From assembly GCA_945901025.1 (NCBI GenBank), contig CAMDJW010000002.1:186001-250000 (forward strand): a stretch of DNA of 64,000 nt, written 5' to 3'. Shown one piece after another: positions 46,563 to 58,493 of the stretch. Each line of letters starts with the position of its first letter. Position 1 is the stretch's first letter. Origin of the DNA: Spirosoma fluviale. GTDB lineage: Bacteria; Bacteroidota; Bacteroidia; Cytophagales; Spirosomataceae. Position numbers and translations under genes: made by a program. The notes beneath the pieces were generated by a model, which worked only from the letters and a program-made list of their open reading frames with translations, had not been told where the DNA came from and ran no database searches.

Positions 46563-47369
46563 TTAAATATTCAACAATATTGTCGAGCTTTTAATTACTT
46601 CTTCTATATAGGAGAACGTAGTTAATATCAACGGTTCATCTTTACTTATACCTATTGTATGTTCAAAATGAGCCGAAGGTTTGCGATCCTGAGTTCGAAT
46701 GGTCCAGCCATCCTTATCTACTGAGATCTGGCGCTTCCCTAAATTGATCATCGGTTCTATGGCAATAACCATTCCCTCTTTCAATTTAGCTCCATCACCT
46801 CTGCGTCCATAATTAGGAACTTCAGGACTTTCGTGTAAGCTTTTACCCACACCATGCCCCACTAGCTCCCGAACTACCCCATATCCGAATGACTCCGTAT
46901 AGGATTGAACAGCATAAGCAACATCACCCACTCGCTTTCCATTTTGAGCTTGCTTTAAGCCCAAATACAAGGACTCTTTCGTCACTTGTAATAATTTTAT
47001 TACTTCTGGTTTCACTTCCCCAATGCCATACGTATAGGCACTGTCGGCATGAAAACCATTTTTATATACCCCCGCATCTATGGATATAATATCCCCTTCC
47101 TTCAATGTCAAATCTCCTGGTAATCCATGCACCACCACATCATTCACAGAAATACATAATGAATATGCGTATTTCTTATTTCCAACCTGATAGTTCAGGA
47201 AAGAAGGATGAGCTTTGTGGTCTGATATAAACGTGTAAGCTATTTTATCTAATTCCAACGTGGTAATTCCCGGCTTAATTGCCTTCGCCACCTCCGCATG
47301 GCATCTCCCAAGAATATCTCCATTATCTTGAATAATGGTCATTTCTTCCGAAGATTTTAAATAAATCAT
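46563..47369 (-). CDS. map: type I methionine aminopeptidase
   Basis: Removes N-terminal Met from nascent proteins. At 268 residues it has the pita-bread metal ligands visible in ISIDAGVYKNGFHADSAYTY (two Asp), GHGVGKSLHESP (His) and MVIAIEPMIN and EHTIGIS (Glu). It begins 1 nt after secY stops. Colocation of secY, map and infA is a standard arrangement. Confidence 0.97.
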   Translation of the reverse strand: MIYLKSSEEMTIIQDNGDILGRCHAEVAKAIKPGITTLELDKIAYTFISDHKAHPSFLNYQVGNKKYAYSLCISVNDVVVHGLPGDLTLKEGDIISIDAGVYKNGFHADSAYTYGIGEVKPEVIKLLQVTKESLYLGLKQAQNGKRVGDVAYAVQSYTESFGYGVVRELVGHGVGKSLHESPEVPNYGRRGDGAKLKEGMVIAIEPMINLGKRQISVDKDGWTIRTQDRKPSAHFEHTIGISKDEPLILTTFSYIEEVIKSSTILLNI

Positions 47370-47370
47370 C

Positions 47371-48690
47371 TTAACGAGTAATCACCTCTGAACGCCCTTT
47401 TACGCGTCCTGATTGCATTAAACCCTCGTACTTTCTCATCAACAAATAACTTTCAATTTGTTGCAATGTATCTAATACTACTCCTACTAAAATCAACAAC
47501 GATGTTCCACCAAAAAACGATGCAAATCCACGTGTTACCCCAAATAAATTGGCAACAGCAGGTAATATCGCAATAGCCGATAGCATAAATGCACCTGGCA
47601 ATGTAATTCGATCTAAAATATTGGCAATAAAGCTAGACGTATCTTCACCCGGCTTAACACCAGGAACAAAACCGCCACCACGCTTCATATCATCTGATAT
47701 TTGAGTGGGGTTAATCGAGATCGCCGTATAAAAGAACGTAAAAACAATAATTAATAAGGCAAATAAAGCATTGTATTGCCACGTAGTAAAATCACCAAAT
47801 GCTTGAGCCACCGATGAAGCGAACTCACTTTTTTCAGCAAAAGATTGTGCCACTAAACCGGGAATAAACATCAAGGCCTGTGCAAAAATAATTGGCATTA
47901 CACCCGATGCATTTAACTTTAAAGGGATGTATTGACGCTCGCCACCTACCGACATTTTACTTCCAGCCACTTGTTTGGCATATTGAACAGGAATTCGACG
48001 TACAGCTTGAGTCACCATGATAGCTCCCATCACCACAAAAAACAAGGCTACAATTTCAATGACAAACATTAAAGCGCCTGACATTCCACGTGAACCTGCT
48101 TCTTGTAAAATAGAAGATGGGAAACGAGAAACGATACCGATCATGATTAGCATGGATATACCATTTCCAATCCCTTTATCCGTAATTTTCTCCCCTAACC
48201 ACATACACAACATGGTGCCTCCAATCAAAATAGCAACTCCATATAATCTAAAAAACCATGGATCAACCATGATCGCCTCACTCGGAATGGTTACTTGTAA
48301 ATATGTAAATCCTTGTGCAGCCGTAACAAATATGGTTAAATAACGTGTTATCTGATTTAACTTCTTACGTCCAGATTCACCATCTTTCTGCATTTTTTGA
48401 AAATACGGAAGCGCAATAGTCAATAATTGAATCGCAATAGAAGCAGAAATATATGGCATGATACCTAATGCAAAAACGGATGCATTGCTCAAAGCCCCTC
48501 CAGAAAACATATTCAATAAGCCGAAAAGCCCACCGTCACCTGCTTGAGTTAATTTTGTAGCATCCACACCAGGCAGGACTACATAAGAACCTAAACGGAA
48601 AAAGGCAATAAAAAGTAACGTATTAAGAATACGTCCTCTTAATTCCTCAATCGAAAAGATGTGCTTGAAAGTTGTTATTAACTTATTCAT
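47371..48690 (-). CDS. secY: preprotein translocase subunit SecY
   Basis: Central channel of the Sec translocon, 439 residues with ten membrane segments. Recognised by FRLGSYVVLPGVD, GLFGLLNMFSGGALSNASVFALGIMPYISASI and the cytoplasmic loop RRIPVQYAKQV. Follows rplO after 17 nt. The first plug-region helix (about 55-65) is normal. Confidence 0.98.
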   Translation of the reverse strand: MNKLITTFKHIFSIEELRGRILNTLLFIAFFRLGSYVVLPGVDATKLTQAGDGGLFGLLNMFSGGALSNASVFALGIMPYISASIAIQLLTIALPYFQKMQKDGESGRKKLNQITRYLTIFVTAAQGFTYLQVTIPSEAIMVDPWFFRLYGVAILIGGTMLCMWLGEKITDKGIGNGISMLIMIGIVSRFPSSILQEAGSRGMSGALMFVIEIVALFFVVMGAIMVTQAVRRIPVQYAKQVAGSKMSVGGERQYIPLKLNASGVMPIIFAQALMFIPGLVAQSFAEKSEFASSVAQAFGDFTTWQYNALFALLIIVFTFFYTAISINPTQISDDMKRGGGFVPGVKPGEDTSSFIANILDRITLPGAFMLSAIAILPAVANLFGVTRGFASFFGGTSLLILVGVVLDTLQQIESYLLMRKYEGLMQSGRVKGRSEVITR

Positions 48691-48707
48691 TCGTCTGGTA
48701 TAGAAGA

Positions 48708-49154
48708 TTAATCAACAATTGCTTTTCCCCCTGCAGCTTCAATGGCTGCAATGGCGGCTGAAGAAAATCCTTTTGCATGAATTTCCAAGGCAGATGTTAA
48801 TGCACCCCTGCTTAAGATTTTCACTAAATCAGATTTAGATACTAAACCGTTTGAATAAAGTGTTTCAAAATTAATCACCTTCAAACCAGCTGATTCAGCT
48901 AAAGATTGAATCGTATCTAAATTGATCGCTTTGTACTCAACACGATTGATATTTTTAAAACCAAACTTAGGTACACGACGTTGAAGTGGCATTTGACCTC
49001 CTTCAAAACCACGTTTACGAGAGTAACCTGAACGAGACTGCGCTCCTTTGTGTCCACGTGCAGAAGTTCCACCTAATCCGGAACCTTGACCACGACCAAC
49101 TCTCTTTCTTGTTTTTACTGAGCCTTCTGCAGGCTTTAGTGATGATAATTTCAT
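48708..49154 (-). CDS. rplO: 50S ribosomal protein L15
   Basis: 148 residues; the long basic N-terminal extension (KTRKRVGRGQGSGLGGTSARGHKGAQSRSG) and the C-terminal domain are typical. Lies between rpmD and secY. Confidence 0.97.
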   Translation of the reverse strand: MKLSSLKPAEGSVKTRKRVGRGQGSGLGGTSARGHKGAQSRSGYSRKRGFEGGQMPLQRRVPKFGFKNINRVEYKAINLDTIQSLAESAGLKVINFETLYSNGLVSKSDLVKILSRGALTSALEIHAKGFSSAAIAAIEAAGGKAIVD

Positions 49155-49202
49155 TTTATTCTTGGCTTAGCGCTACTTTTCAAAAAGTAACTCGCGTGTT
49201 AA

Positions 49203-49382
49203 TTAAATATTTTCAACAACAATTAAGTGATTTACGGCACGAATCATTCCTGCAATCGCTGGATTTAATTCATGCTCAACACTCTTACGGATTTTACCTA
49301 ATCCTAACGCTTGGATCGTACGTTTCTGTACTTCCGGACGCTTAATTGCGCTTTTAACTTGTGTAATTTTAACTTTAGACAT
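49203..49382 (-). CDS. rpmD: 50S ribosomal protein L30
   Basis: From ATG 49382 it is 59 residues (MSKVKITQVKSAIKRPEVQK...), the short bacterial type; an earlier in-frame start at 49412 gives an atypical N-terminus. Between rpsE and rplO. Confidence 0.95.
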   Translation of the reverse strand: MSKVKITQVKSAIKRPEVQKRTIQALGLGKIRKSVEHELNPAIAGMIRAVNHLIVVENI

Positions 49383-49417
49383 CGTATGTTCTTTTTTTGA
49401 GGCTAGAAGCACTCATA

Positions 49418-49936
49418 TTATCCATTAAAAACTTTAGCTAAGGAAATTCCTCTTTGGAATGCAACACTATGTGGAGCCCTCATTTTCACAAGTGCATCGA
49501 TTGTTGCCTTCACCACGTTGTGTGGATTTGAGCTTCCTTTAGATTTTGCAAGTACATCATGTACTCCAGCAGATTCTAAAACAGCACGCATCGCACCACC
49601 TGCGATCAATCCAGTTCCTGGGGCAGCTGGCTTAATTAAGACAAAACCACCAGAAAATTTACCTAATTGCTCGTGAGGAACCGTATTTTTCAACAAAGGA
49701 ATTTTAAACAAATTCTTTTTTGCATCTTCAATCCCTTTTGTAATCGCATCCGTTACTTCGTTTGCCTTACCTAATCCGTAACCTACAGTCCCGTTACCAT
49801 CTCCTACTACAACGATAGCAGAAAAACTAAAACGACGACCCCCTTTTACCACTTTGGCAACACGGTTAATGGCTACTACCTTCTCCTTCAATTCCCCCTC
49901 GTTAACCTTAATTGGTTTTGCTTGTAATTGTGACAT
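49418..49936 (-). CDS. rpsE: 30S ribosomal protein S5
   Basis: 172 residues; the dsRBD-like N-terminal part ([33 protein letters not shown]) and the [23 protein letters not shown] block are clear. S5 shapes the mRNA entry tunnel and decoding fidelity. Confidence 0.98.
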   Translation of the reverse strand: MSQLQAKPIKVNEGELKEKVVAINRVAKVVKGGRRFSFSAIVVVGDGNGTVGYGLGKANEVTDAITKGIEDAKKNLFKIPLLKNTVPHEQLGKFSGGFVLIKPAAPGTGLIAGGAMRAVLESAGVHDVLAKSKGSSNPHNVVKATIDALVKMRAPHSVAFQRGISLAKVFNG

Positions 49937-49944
49937 ATCTCTTA

Positions 49945-50292
49945 TTAAAATTGTAAGCCACCCTCGCGAGAACCTTCAGCTAATGATTTAATTCTACCAT
50001 GATATAAATAACCGTTACGGTCAAAAACTACTTTCGTAATTCCTGCAGCTTTTGCCTTTCCAGCAATCGCCATACCCACTGACTTAGCAGCTTCGATATT
50101 GTTATTTACCTTTCCTTTAACATGTGATGTGGCTGAGAACAAAGTCTTTCCAGCCAAATCATCTACAATTTGAGCATACACCGAAGTGTTTGAACGATAC
50201 ACAGTTAAGCGCGGACGCTCAGCTGATCCAGTTATTTTTGCACGAATTGCACGCTTAATGCGAATTCTCCGTAAATCTTTTAATGTTGACAT
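49945..50292 (-). CDS. rplR: 50S ribosomal protein L18
   Basis: 115 residues; binds 5S rRNA. Typical [20 protein letters not shown] and the ending [28 protein letters not shown]. Confidence 0.98.
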   Translation of the reverse strand: MSTLKDLRRIRIKRAIRAKITGSAERPRLTVYRSNTSVYAQIVDDLAGKTLFSATSHVKGKVNNNIEAAKSVGMAIAGKAKAAGITKVVFDRNGYLYHGRIKSLAEGSREGGLQF

Positions 50293-50333
50293 TTTTTACC
50301 TGTTTGTGTGGATTTCCGGCCCACGCTTATAAT

Positions 50334-50891
50334 TTATTTCTTACCGCCCGCTTTACCAGCCTTACGACGAACTTGCTCACCCACAAAACGAACACCTTTA
50401 CCTTTGTATGGCTCCACTGGACGTAATGATTTTATTTTTGCAGCCACTTGGCCGATCAATTGCTTATCTATTCCATTTAACGTAACCATCGGATTTTTAC
50501 CTTTCTCCATCGCCGTAGCTACTTTGATCTCCGAAGGAATCGCCATGAAAATCATGTGTGAATATCCCAAACTTAATTCCAAAATATTTCCTTGATTCGC
50601 AGCCTTGTAACCAACTCCGATAATCTCAAGATCCTTTTGGAATCCTTCACTTACACCCACAACCATGTTATTGATTAAAGAACGATATAAACCATGCATT
50701 GCCTTATGACGCTTTTGCTCCGTAGGACGCTTAACAGTTAATATATTTCCTTCAATCTCAACGGTGATGTCTTGATCAATTTGTTGAGATAAAGTCCCTT
50801 TAGGACCGTTTACTGTAACCAAATTACCAGCCGATATATCCAAAGATACTCCTGCAGGTAATGTGATAATCTTATTTCCAATTCTAGACAT
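50334..50891 (-). CDS. rplF: 50S ribosomal protein L6
   Basis: 185 residues; two L6 domains, with the C-terminal signature VAAKIKSLRPVEPYKGKGVRF. The GTPase-centre protein of the 50S subunit. Confidence 0.98.
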   Translation of the reverse strand: MSRIGNKIITLPAGVSLDISAGNLVTVNGPKGTLSQQIDQDITVEIEGNILTVKRPTEQKRHKAMHGLYRSLINNMVVGVSEGFQKDLEIIGVGYKAANQGNILELSLGYSHMIFMAIPSEIKVATAMEKGKNPMVTLNGIDKQLIGQVAAKIKSLRPVEPYKGKGVRFVGEQVRRKAGKAGGKK

Positions 50892-50945
50892 AATAATTCT
50901 ATATGCTTAAATTACGAGTTGCCTCCTTTCAGCGTGAAACAATAA

Positions 50946-51341
50946 TTAATATACGTAACAAAGTACTTCTCCACCTACGTGAAGTGTACGGGCTTCTTTA
51001 TCTGTTATCACTCCCTTCGAAGTAGATAAAATGGCAATACCTAAACCATTCAAAACGCGTGGAAGCTCTTCGGCTCCATTGTACTTACGCAAACCTGGCT
51101 TCGAAATACGAGTCAAATTTACGATGGCAGGTTGCTTCGTTACAGCATTGTATTTCAAAGCAATCTTGATCGTTCCTTGTACAGAAGTATCATCGAACTT
51201 GTAATTTGAAATATAGCCTTTATCAAAAAGAACCTTTGTGATCTCCTTTTTAATATTAGAAGCAGGAATTTCAACGACCCTATGGCGTGCCTTCAAGGCA
51301 TTTCTCAATCGGGTTAAATAATCTGCTATTGGATCTGTCAT
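50946..51341 (-). CDS. rpsH: 30S ribosomal protein S8
   Basis: 131 residues; [18 protein letters not shown] and the ending [22 protein letters not shown]. In E. coli S8 represses the spc operon; no comparable mRNA site was identified here. Confidence 0.98.
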   Translation of the reverse strand: MTDPIADYLTRLRNALKARHRVVEIPASNIKKEITKVLFDKGYISNYKFDDTSVQGTIKIALKYNAVTKQPAIVNLTRISKPGLRKYNGAEELPRVLNGLGIAILSTSKGVITDKEARTLHVGGEVLCYVY

Positions 51342-51419
51342 TGTTTTTAAATTTGCCGCAAGCCCTTAAAAAGGCCTGCAAAATTACAAAAATGAATTTA
51401 AATAATCAAGTTTTATTAT

Positions 51420-51689
51420 TTACCAGCTTGATTTAGTTACTCCTGGTATTAATCCGTTGGAAGCCATTTCGCGGAAGGTAACACGGCTAATGCCGAATTT
51501 ACGCATGTATCCACGAGGACGACCTGTTAATTTACAACGGTTATGTAAACGAACTGGAGATGCATTTTTAGGTAATTTATCTAACCCAACATAATCTCCG
51601 GCAGCTTTTAAAGCTGCACGCTTCACTGCATATTTTGCAACTGTAGCTTCGCGTTTTCTTTCTCTTGCTTTTACTGACTCTTTAGCCAT
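51420..51689 (-). CDS. rpsN: 30S ribosomal protein S14 (zinc-free form)
   Basis: 89 residues, the long form without the CxxC zinc pair: [26 protein letters not shown] has only one cysteine. Follows the rplE gene. Confidence 0.97.
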   Translation of the reverse strand: MAKESVKARERKREATVAKYAVKRAALKAAGDYVGLDKLPKNASPVRLHNRCKLTGRPRGYMRKFGISRVTFREMASNGLIPGVTKSSW

Positions 51690-51732
51690 TTTGTAAAAAT
51701 TTTAAAGGTTTTTTATAAAGCCCAATGGCCCA

Positions 51733-52287
51733 CTATTTTTTAATATTCGAAAAAGGCATTCCGACTGCAACTAATAAAGCATAAGCTTCCTCATCTGTTT
51801 TGGCCGAAGTAACAAAAGTGATATCCATTCCAGATATTTTAGCCACTTTATCGATCGACATTTCAGGGAAGATGATTTGCTCTTTTACACCTAAGGTATA
51901 ATTTCCGCGACCATCAAAACCTTTCTCTGATACTCCTTTAAAGTCACGAACACGTGGCAATGAAACAGTAGTCAATCGGTCTAAAAATTCATACATACGA
52001 TCTCCGCGTAAAGTAACCTTCACACCGATAGGCATGTTTTCACGCAACTTAAAGTTTGAAATCGCTTTCTTTGAAATTGTTGCCACTGCTCTTTGACCAG
52101 CAATTAGCGTAATTTCCTCTACAGCTACGTCCACCAACTTCTTGTCCGACACTGCTGCTCCAACTCCTTTGTTGATTACAATCTTAGTAATCTTAGGTAC
52201 TTGCATCACTGACTTGTACTGAAACTTTTCTTTCAAGCTTGACACAACTTCCTTTACAAAACGTTCTTTTAATCTAGGTACTGCCAT
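51733..52287 (-). CDS. rplE: 50S ribosomal protein L5
   Basis: From ATG 52287 it has 184 residues beginning [14 protein letters not shown]; upstream in-frame sequence to 52431 belongs to rplX and gap. L5 binds 5S rRNA. The core [19 protein letters not shown] and [11 protein letters not shown] are typical. Confidence 0.97.
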   Translation of the reverse strand: MAVPRLKERFVKEVVSSLKEKFQYKSVMQVPKITKIVINKGVGAAVSDKKLVDVAVEEITLIAGQRAVATISKKAISNFKLRENMPIGVKVTLRGDRMYEFLDRLTTVSLPRVRDFKGVSEKGFDGRGNYTLGVKEQIIFPEMSIDKVAKISGMDITFVTSAKTDEEAYALLVAVGMPFSNIKK

Positions 52288-52342
52288 TGTAGTATATTTT
52301 GTGGATTTCCGGCCCACGGTTAAATTCTGTATTATGTCTGTA

Positions 52343-52678
52343 TTATGCGATAAATTTACCTGATACTTTTGAGTAGCGTTGTAATTTACCTTTCTCATTA
52401 AGCTTACGACCTGTTCTAACAGGCTTTCCATTTTCTACCACCATCAAATTTGAAATGTGTATAGAACCTTCGCGTTTTTCAATTCCTCCTTGAGGATTGC
52501 TAGCCGAAGGCTTAACGTGCTTAGTCAGCAAATTAGCACCTTCTACAATTGCACGAGATTTATCAGTTAAAACTTCTTTGATAATTCCAGTTTTGCCTTT
52601 TGCATTACCGGCGATCACCATCACGTTATCCCCTTTTTTAATGTGCAATTTGGTCTGCTTAGTTATTTTCTTTTCCAT
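52343..52678 (-). CDS. rplX: 50S ribosomal protein L24
   Basis: 111 residues; KOW motif visible in [22 protein letters not shown]. Assembly initiator protein, between rplN and rplE. Confidence 0.97.
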   Translation of the reverse strand: MEKKITKQTKLHIKKGDNVMVIAGNAKGKTGIIKEVLTDKSRAIVEGANLLTKHVKPSASNPQGGIEKREGSIHISNLMVVENGKPVRTGRKLNEKGKLQRYSKVSGKFIA

Positions 52679-52720
52679 TTGTATGCTTCTTTCTATCGGT
52701 TGCCCAATATGTCATCTTAA

Positions 52721-53089
52721 TTATAAAACTTCTGGTGCTAAAGAAACGATTTTCATAAATCCTGCCTCACGTAACTCACGAGCCACTGGTCCAAAAATAC
52801 GCGTTCCTCTTGGCTCATCATTCGCATTCAATAATACAGCTGCATTATCTTCAAAACGAATATATGTTCCATCTTTTCTACGAATTTCCTTTTTAGTACG
52901 TACGACAACCGCACGAGAAACTGTCCCTTTTTTCATGCTAGATGAAGAAAGTGCTGATTTTACGGAAACTACAATTTTGTCGCCTATAGAAGCATATCTC
53001 TTTCCAGTACCGCCTAAAACGCGAATCACTAAAACTTCTTTTGCTCCAGAATTGTCAGCTACACCCAATCTTGATTCTTGCTGTAACAT
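52721..53089 (-). CDS. rplN: 50S ribosomal protein L14
   Basis: 122 residues; [27 protein letters not shown] and the ending [23 protein letters not shown] are the L14 signature. Intersubunit bridge protein. Confidence 0.98.
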   Translation of the reverse strand: MLQQESRLGVADNSGAKEVLVIRVLGGTGKRYASIGDKIVVSVKSALSSSSMKKGTVSRAVVVRTKKEIRRKDGTYIRFEDNAAVLLNANDEPRGTRIFGPVARELREAGFMKIVSLAPEVL

Positions 53090-53131
53090 TATCTTTGATC
53101 TTTAAATTTAAATTTGAATAACAAACTAGTC

Positions 53132-53389
53132 TTATTTCGCTTTCGCGATCACTTCAACTAATCTCCAACGTTTGTTTTTAGAAAGAGGACGGGTTTCCAT
53201 CACTTTCACAGTATCACCTATGCCACACTCATTTTTTTCATCATGCGCCATCAATTTGGTCGTTTTTTGTACGAATTTTCCGTACAAGGGGTGCTTAACC
53301 TTACGGTCAACAGTTAGCGTGATCGATTTATCCATCTTATCACTGACCACCTTCCCAATCCTTACTTTTCTTAAGTTTCTTTCTTCCAT
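53132..53389 (-). CDS. rpsQ: 30S ribosomal protein S17
   Basis: From ATG 53389 it has 85 residues ([22 protein letters not shown]...); the longer frame to 53422 has an atypical start. OB-fold 16S rRNA binder. Confidence 0.97.
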   Translation of the reverse strand: MEERNLRKVRIGKVVSDKMDKSITLTVDRKVKHPLYGKFVQKTTKLMAHDEKNECGIGDTVKVMETRPLSKNKRWRLVEVIAKAK

Positions 53390-53450
53390 GGTTGGACTTG
53401 TTAAACAATTGACCATTAGCAAATTCGAAATGGTCTATTAAAATTATAAT

Positions 53451-53642
53451 TTATGCTCTTGATGCCGCTGTTAAAGCTGTTTCTAACTTGGCAACTAATT
53501 TACGTGCTACTTTAATTCGCATCGGATTCTCAATCGGAGAAATAGCGTGAGCTAATTTCAAACGTGATAAAGTTTCCTTCTCAGCAAGAATTTGCTTTTG
53601 CAAAACTGCTACTCCTAGTTTATTTATTTCTGCGTTTTTCAT
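53451..53642 (-). CDS. rpmC: 50S ribosomal protein L29
   Basis: 63 residues, two-helix protein near the exit tunnel: NKLGVAVLQKQILAEKETLSRLKLAHAIS and RKLVAKLETAL. Between rplP and rpsQ. Confidence 0.96.
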   Translation of the reverse strand: MKNAEINKLGVAVLQKQILAEKETLSRLKLAHAISPIENPMRIKVARKLVAKLETALTAASRA

Positions 53643-53654
53643 ACCCTGGCTAAT

Positions 53655-54074
53655 TTATTCTGAATAATCTCTACGTACCACAAACTTCGTACGCATCGGT
53701 AATTTTTGAGCGGCTAAACGTAATGCCTCCTGAGCTAAAGCTAAAGGAACACCCGCCGATTCAAACAAAATGGTTCCTGGACGTACATTGGCAACCCAAT
53801 ATTCCGGAGCTCCCTTTCCCTTACCCATACGAACCTCAGCAGGTTTTTTGGTAATTACTTTGTCTGGAAAAATACGAATCCATACTTGGCCTTCACGTTT
53901 CATGGCACGAGTAACCGAAATACGAGCCGCCTCAATTTGACGCGCTGTAATTCTACCCGGCTCTAACGATTTAATGGCAAATGATCCAAAATCAATTTCG
54001 TGTCCACGAGTAGCAACGCCTCTTACGCGGCCTTTCTGCGACTTACGAAATTTGGTTCTTTTAGGTTGTAACAT
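53655..54074 (-). CDS. rplP: 50S ribosomal protein L16
   Basis: 139 residues; [21 protein letters not shown], the [23 protein letters not shown] block and [19 protein letters not shown]-like signature identify L16, which contacts A-site tRNA. Confidence 0.98.
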   Translation of the reverse strand: MLQPKRTKFRKSQKGRVRGVATRGHEIDFGSFAIKSLEPGRITARQIEAARISVTRAMKREGQVWIRIFPDKVITKKPAEVRMGKGKGAPEYWVANVRPGTILFESAGVPLALAQEALRLAAQKLPMRTKFVVRRDYSE

Positions 54075-54109
54075 CTTATTAAAAGTCTAATATCTAAATC
54101 AAATATATT

Positions 54110-54934
54110 TTAGCGCTTTCCTCCACGACCGCGATTTGCAGCGCCAGCACCCGGTTTATTGCGATCTCCACCTGCATCAGGTGCACCTTCAGGACGTCTA
54201 CGACCTCCTCTGCGATCATCATCACGGCCACGAGGACCACGATCACCTGGACGAGAATCAGCCGAAGTTGACTGTAAGCCCATGTTAGCATTTGGTGACA
54301 AATCTGGCTTTCCAAAAATCTCTCCACGGAAAACCCATACTTTAATACCAATCTTACCATAAACGGTTAAAGCTTCTGAAATGGCATAATCCACATCAGC
54401 ACGTAAAGTATGCAATGGAATACGACCCTCCTTGTATCCTTCAGAACGAGCCATTTCAGCACCTCCTAAACGACCAGATAATTTCAATTTAATTCCTTGT
54501 GCACCCACACGCATTGCCGAAGCAATCGCTTGTTTCATGGCACGACGGAAAGAAATACGAGCTTGTAATTGAGACGCAATAGCTTCACCGATTAATTTCG
54601 CATCTATTTCAGGACGCTTAATCTCAAAGATGTTAATTTGAACATCTTTACCAGTTATTTTCTTTAACTCCTCTTTTACTTTGTCCACTTCAGCACCTTG
54701 CTTTCCAATAACCACTCCAGCACGTGCTGTATTGATTGTAAGGGTAATGCGCTTTAATGTACGCTCTATGATAACTTTAGAGATAGATCCTTTTGGAATA
54801 CGAGCAGCTACATACTTTCTGATTTTCTCGTCTTCAACAAGCTTATCTGCGAAAGTCTTTCCACCGTACCAATTAGAATCCCAACCTCTGACGATACCTA
54901 ATCTTAATCCAACGGGGTTAATTTTTTGTCCCAT
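54110..54934 (-). CDS. rpsC: 30S ribosomal protein S3 with RG-rich tail
   Basis: 274 residues: KH domain (about 40-110, with [18 protein letters not shown]) and S3 C-terminal domain (about 115-210), then an unusual tail of about 50 residues rich in Arg, Gly, Asp and Pro (repeated [16 protein letters not shown]-like units). E. coli S3 is 233. The tail may add RNA contacts in the mRNA entry region. Confidence 0.97.
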   Translation of the reverse strand: MGQKINPVGLRLGIVRGWDSNWYGGKTFADKLVEDEKIRKYVAARIPKGSISKVIIERTLKRITLTINTARAGVVIGKQGAEVDKVKEELKKITGKDVQINIFEIKRPEIDAKLIGEAIASQLQARISFRRAMKQAIASAMRVGAQGIKLKLSGRLGGAEMARSEGYKEGRIPLHTLRADVDYAISEALTVYGKIGIKVWVFRGEIFGKPDLSPNANMGLQSTSADSRPGDRGPRGRDDDRRGGRRRPEGAPDAGGDRNKPGAGAANRGRGGKR

Positions 54935-54957
54935 TTCTTGTTTTATCTAATAGTTAA

Positions 54958-55332
54958 TTATTCTGCTGTAGTTTCTTCCAAAATAGGAGCCACCGAAGAA
55001 GCTACTATTAGGGTAATGTGATTTGAACGCTTCAAAATACGATGCCCTCTTCCTTGCGGTGCCGGACGTAAACGCTTTATTGAAGACCCTCCATCTACGA
55101 AAATCGTCTTAATAAATAAGTCCGCTTCCTCGATTTTAGCATCCACATGCTTATTTTGCCAGTTGGAAACCGCCGAGAGCAATAATTTCTCGATTGATTT
55201 CGCACCTACTTTGGCCTCGAACTTTAAAATACCCAATGCTTTGGATACTTTTTGTCCTCGTACCATATCAGCTACAATACGCATCTTTTGAGGCGACGTA
55301 GGGACATTTCTTAATTTAGCAATTGCTTCCAT
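54958..55332 (-). CDS. rplV: 50S ribosomal protein L22
   Basis: 124 residues; [23 protein letters not shown] and the beta-hairpin and C-terminal [17 protein letters not shown], which line the exit tunnel. Confidence 0.98.
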   Translation of the reverse strand: MEAIAKLRNVPTSPQKMRIVADMVRGQKVSKALGILKFEAKVGAKSIEKLLLSAVSNWQNKHVDAKIEEADLFIKTIFVDGGSSIKRLRPAPQGRGHRILKRSNHITLIVASSVAPILEETTAE

Positions 55333-55375
55333 TTTATTTACAATATCTGATTACAAGACCCAAAGGCCTTTAAAT

Positions 55376-55654
55376 TTATCTTTTACCTTTGTCTTTTTTC
55401 GCCACGTGACCACGGAAGTTACGCGTGGGTGAAAACTCTCCTAATTTGTGACCAACCATATTTTCAGTTGCAAACACAGGAATGAATTTATTCCCATTAT
55501 GCACTGCAAATGTATGACCTACGAAATCTGGAGAAATCATTGAACGTCTAGACCATGTTTTGATAACCGACTTTTTGCCGGATTCATTCATAGCCTGTAC
55601 CTTGTTATCAAGGCGGTAATCAATGTAAGGACCTTTTTTTAGTGAACGTGCCAT
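55376..55654 (-). CDS. rpsS: 30S ribosomal protein S19
   Basis: 92 residues; [40 protein letters not shown] and [19 protein letters not shown]. Stop lies 43 nt before rplV start. Confidence 0.98.
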   Translation of the reverse strand: MARSLKKGPYIDYRLDNKVQAMNESGKKSVIKTWSRRSMISPDFVGHTFAVHNGNKFIPVFATENMVGHKLGEFSPTRNFRGHVAKKDKGKR

Positions 55655-55657
55655 CTA

Positions 55658-56485
<828 letters not shown>

Positions 56486-56528
56486 TTAAAAGTTCAATTT
56501 ATCGGGATGAACCCCCTTAATTATTTGC

Positions 56529-56816
56529 TTATATTCCTTGGTAAAAATCAATTACCTCTCCCATCGCTACCGTAACAATCGCTTTCTTGATTGTAGACGT
56601 ACGTCCTGAAGTAACTTTAGTACGTGTACTCTTGGATTTTTTCTTTCCAATTTGACGCATTGTCTGTACGTCTTTAACTTCAACCCCGTACATTTTTTTA
56701 ACCTCTTTGGCAATTTCAATCTTGTTTGCAGTCAACTCAACAACAAACACATACTTGCCTTTTTCTTGCATGGCTTGAGACTTTTCAGTCAAGGCCGGAC
56801 GTTTAATAATGCCCAT
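56529..56816 (-). CDS. rplW: 50S ribosomal protein L23
   Basis: 95 residues; docking site for SRP and trigger factor at the tunnel exit. RPALTEKSQAMQEKGKYVFVVELTANKIEIAKEV is typical. Confidence 0.97.
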   Translation of the reverse strand: MGIIKRPALTEKSQAMQEKGKYVFVVELTANKIEIAKEVKKMYGVEVKDVQTMRQIGKKKSKSTRTKVTSGRTSTIKKAIVTVAMGEVIDFYQGI

Positions 56817-56853
56817 TTTTTATTTCGTTTATAACAGAACCGCGTTCTGAAAA

Positions 56854-57486
56854 TTATTTACTACTATATGTTGACTCTATCTTCTCAATCGCTCCCGTGG
56901 TAATTAACAATTTAGTTGCATTAACTAAATCATATGTATTCACATCCGCTGCATTCGAAACCTTTGTTTTTGGAACATTACGTCCAGACAAAACAACATT
57001 CTTATCAGCTTCTTGAGTGATCAACAACGTCTTTGTGGTATCCAATGATAATGCTTTTAACATCGCAATGTATGCCTTAGTCTTAGGTGCATCAAAAGCA
57101 ACCGTATCCAAAATCGCGATATCTCCCGATTGTGCTTTCGCCGCTAATGCCGACTGACGTGCCAAGGACTTAACTTTTTTATTCAACTTGAAATGATAAT
57201 CACGTGGACGTGGTCCGAAAATACGACCCCCACCTTTCATCAAAGGAGACTTCATCGAACCCGCACGAGCTCCACCCGTTCCCTTTTGCTTCTTTATCTT
57301 ACGCGTCGAACGCGATACTTCCGCACGCTCCTTAGCTTTGTGTGTTCCCTGACGTTGATTGGCTAAATATTGCTTCACGTCTAAGTAAACCACATGCTCA
57401 TTAGGAACAATTCCAAAGATCTCATCAGAAAGAGTAATTTTCTTTCCTGTGTCTTTGCCTGCTATGTTATATACTGCTAATTCCAT
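56854..57486 (-). CDS. rplD: 50S ribosomal protein L4
   Basis: 210 residues; the extended tunnel loop (RKIKKQKGTGGARAGSMKSPLMKGGGRIFGPRPRDY) is intact. In E. coli L4 represses the S10 operon; here it is the second gene of the operon and a candidate regulator of the leader. Confidence 0.97.
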   Translation of the reverse strand: MELAVYNIAGKDTGKKITLSDEIFGIVPNEHVVYLDVKQYLANQRQGTHKAKERAEVSRSTRKIKKQKGTGGARAGSMKSPLMKGGGRIFGPRPRDYHFKLNKKVKSLARQSALAAKAQSGDIAILDTVAFDAPKTKAYIAMLKALSLDTTKTLLITQEADKNVVLSGRNVPKTKVSNAADVNTYDLVNATKLLITTGAIEKIESTYSSK

Positions 57487-57526
57487 GATTCAGAATGTCT
57501 ATTTTTTTAGGCTATGCCCTTCAAAT

Positions 57527-58144
57527 CTAATTTTCAATGATTACGTATGAGTTCTTTGCCCCCGGAACTGATCCCGAAACAACCAATAGGTTTTTGTCTG
57601 GATAAATTCTCAAAACCTGTAAGTTTTGAACCTTAACCCGATCTCCACCCGTACGACCCGCCATACGCAAGCCCTTAAATACCCTACCAGGGAAAGAACA
57701 TGCTCCAATAGAACCCGGGTGACGACCACGATTATGCTGACCGTGTGTTTGACCACCCACTCCATGAAAACCATGACGCTTTACAACACCCTGAAATCCC
57801 TTACCCTTCGATGTGCCAACCACATCGACATAAGTATCAAGCTCAAGCATCTCAACCGTCAAAACATCCCCTAATGATAAAGGCTGCTCAAACGTGCGAA
57901 ATTCTACCAATTTTTTCTTTGGAGTTGTTTTTGCTTTTTTGAAATGACCCAACAATGATTTTGTTGTGTGCTTCTCTTTTTTCTCACCGTAGCCGATTTG
58001 AACAGCATTATAGCCTTCTTTCTCTACAGTTTTAACCTGTGTAACAACACATGGTCCGGCCTCAATCAGCGTACATGCAATGGATCTTCCATCTTCCATG
58101 TATAGGCTGGTCATTCCGACTTTTTTACCGATAATTCCTGACAT
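57527..58144 (-). CDS. rplC: 50S ribosomal protein L3, first gene of the operon
   Basis: 205 residues; [20 protein letters not shown] and the central [35 protein letters not shown] extension to the peptidyl-transferase centre. In most bacteria rpsJ precedes it; here it is first, with a long leader upstream. Confidence 0.97.
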   Translation of the reverse strand: MSGIIGKKVGMTSLYMEDGRSIACTLIEAGPCVVTQVKTVEKEGYNAVQIGYGEKKEKHTTKSLLGHFKKAKTTPKKKLVEFRTFEQPLSLGDVLTVEMLELDTYVDVVGTSKGKGFQGVVKRHGFHGVGGQTHGQHNRGRHPGSIGACSFPGRVFKGLRMAGRTGGDRVKVQNLQVLRIYPDKNLLVVSGSVPGAKNSYVIIEN

Positions 58145-58487
58145 ATTATATTTTATTTATTAAAAAATACGCTTACAAGGCTAACTTGGCTTGTTGTAAG
58201 TCTTTATTCAAATTCGTTTTTCAACGAGATCGGAAACACAATAAGGACAGAATTGGTGATAGGCGACAAGGTCATCCCACTGTTTATACAGCGGTTAAAA
58301 CCTTGTGCAGCTTAATACTTAATTAATGGGCTGGGCATTCAACATTCATTAATCAATACCAGTTCTGACACAAAAACAGAGACTTACCTCCATTTTAATC
58401 CCTGTTCTACCCGCATTTTTATGTTTTAAATAAATTCGAGAAGTTCTGCCAACCTCTTTCTGAATGAAAAACTGCGTTTGTGGAACG
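58145..58487 (-). promoter_or_regulatory. long 5' leader of the ribosomal protein operon, with hairpins
   Basis: About 340 nt with no ORF of note between the rplC start and the promoter. On the minus strand a stem-loop of 7-bp outer arms ACAAGGT/ACCTTGT (58300-58306 and 58266-58272) encloses a second stem CCGCTGT/ACAGTGG (one G-U pair). A further hairpin CTTACAA/TTGTAAG (58172-58200) lies 28 nt before rplC. A regulatory r-protein leader is possible; I do not match it to a named family. Confidence 0.45.
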
Positions 58488-58493
58488 GGAGTG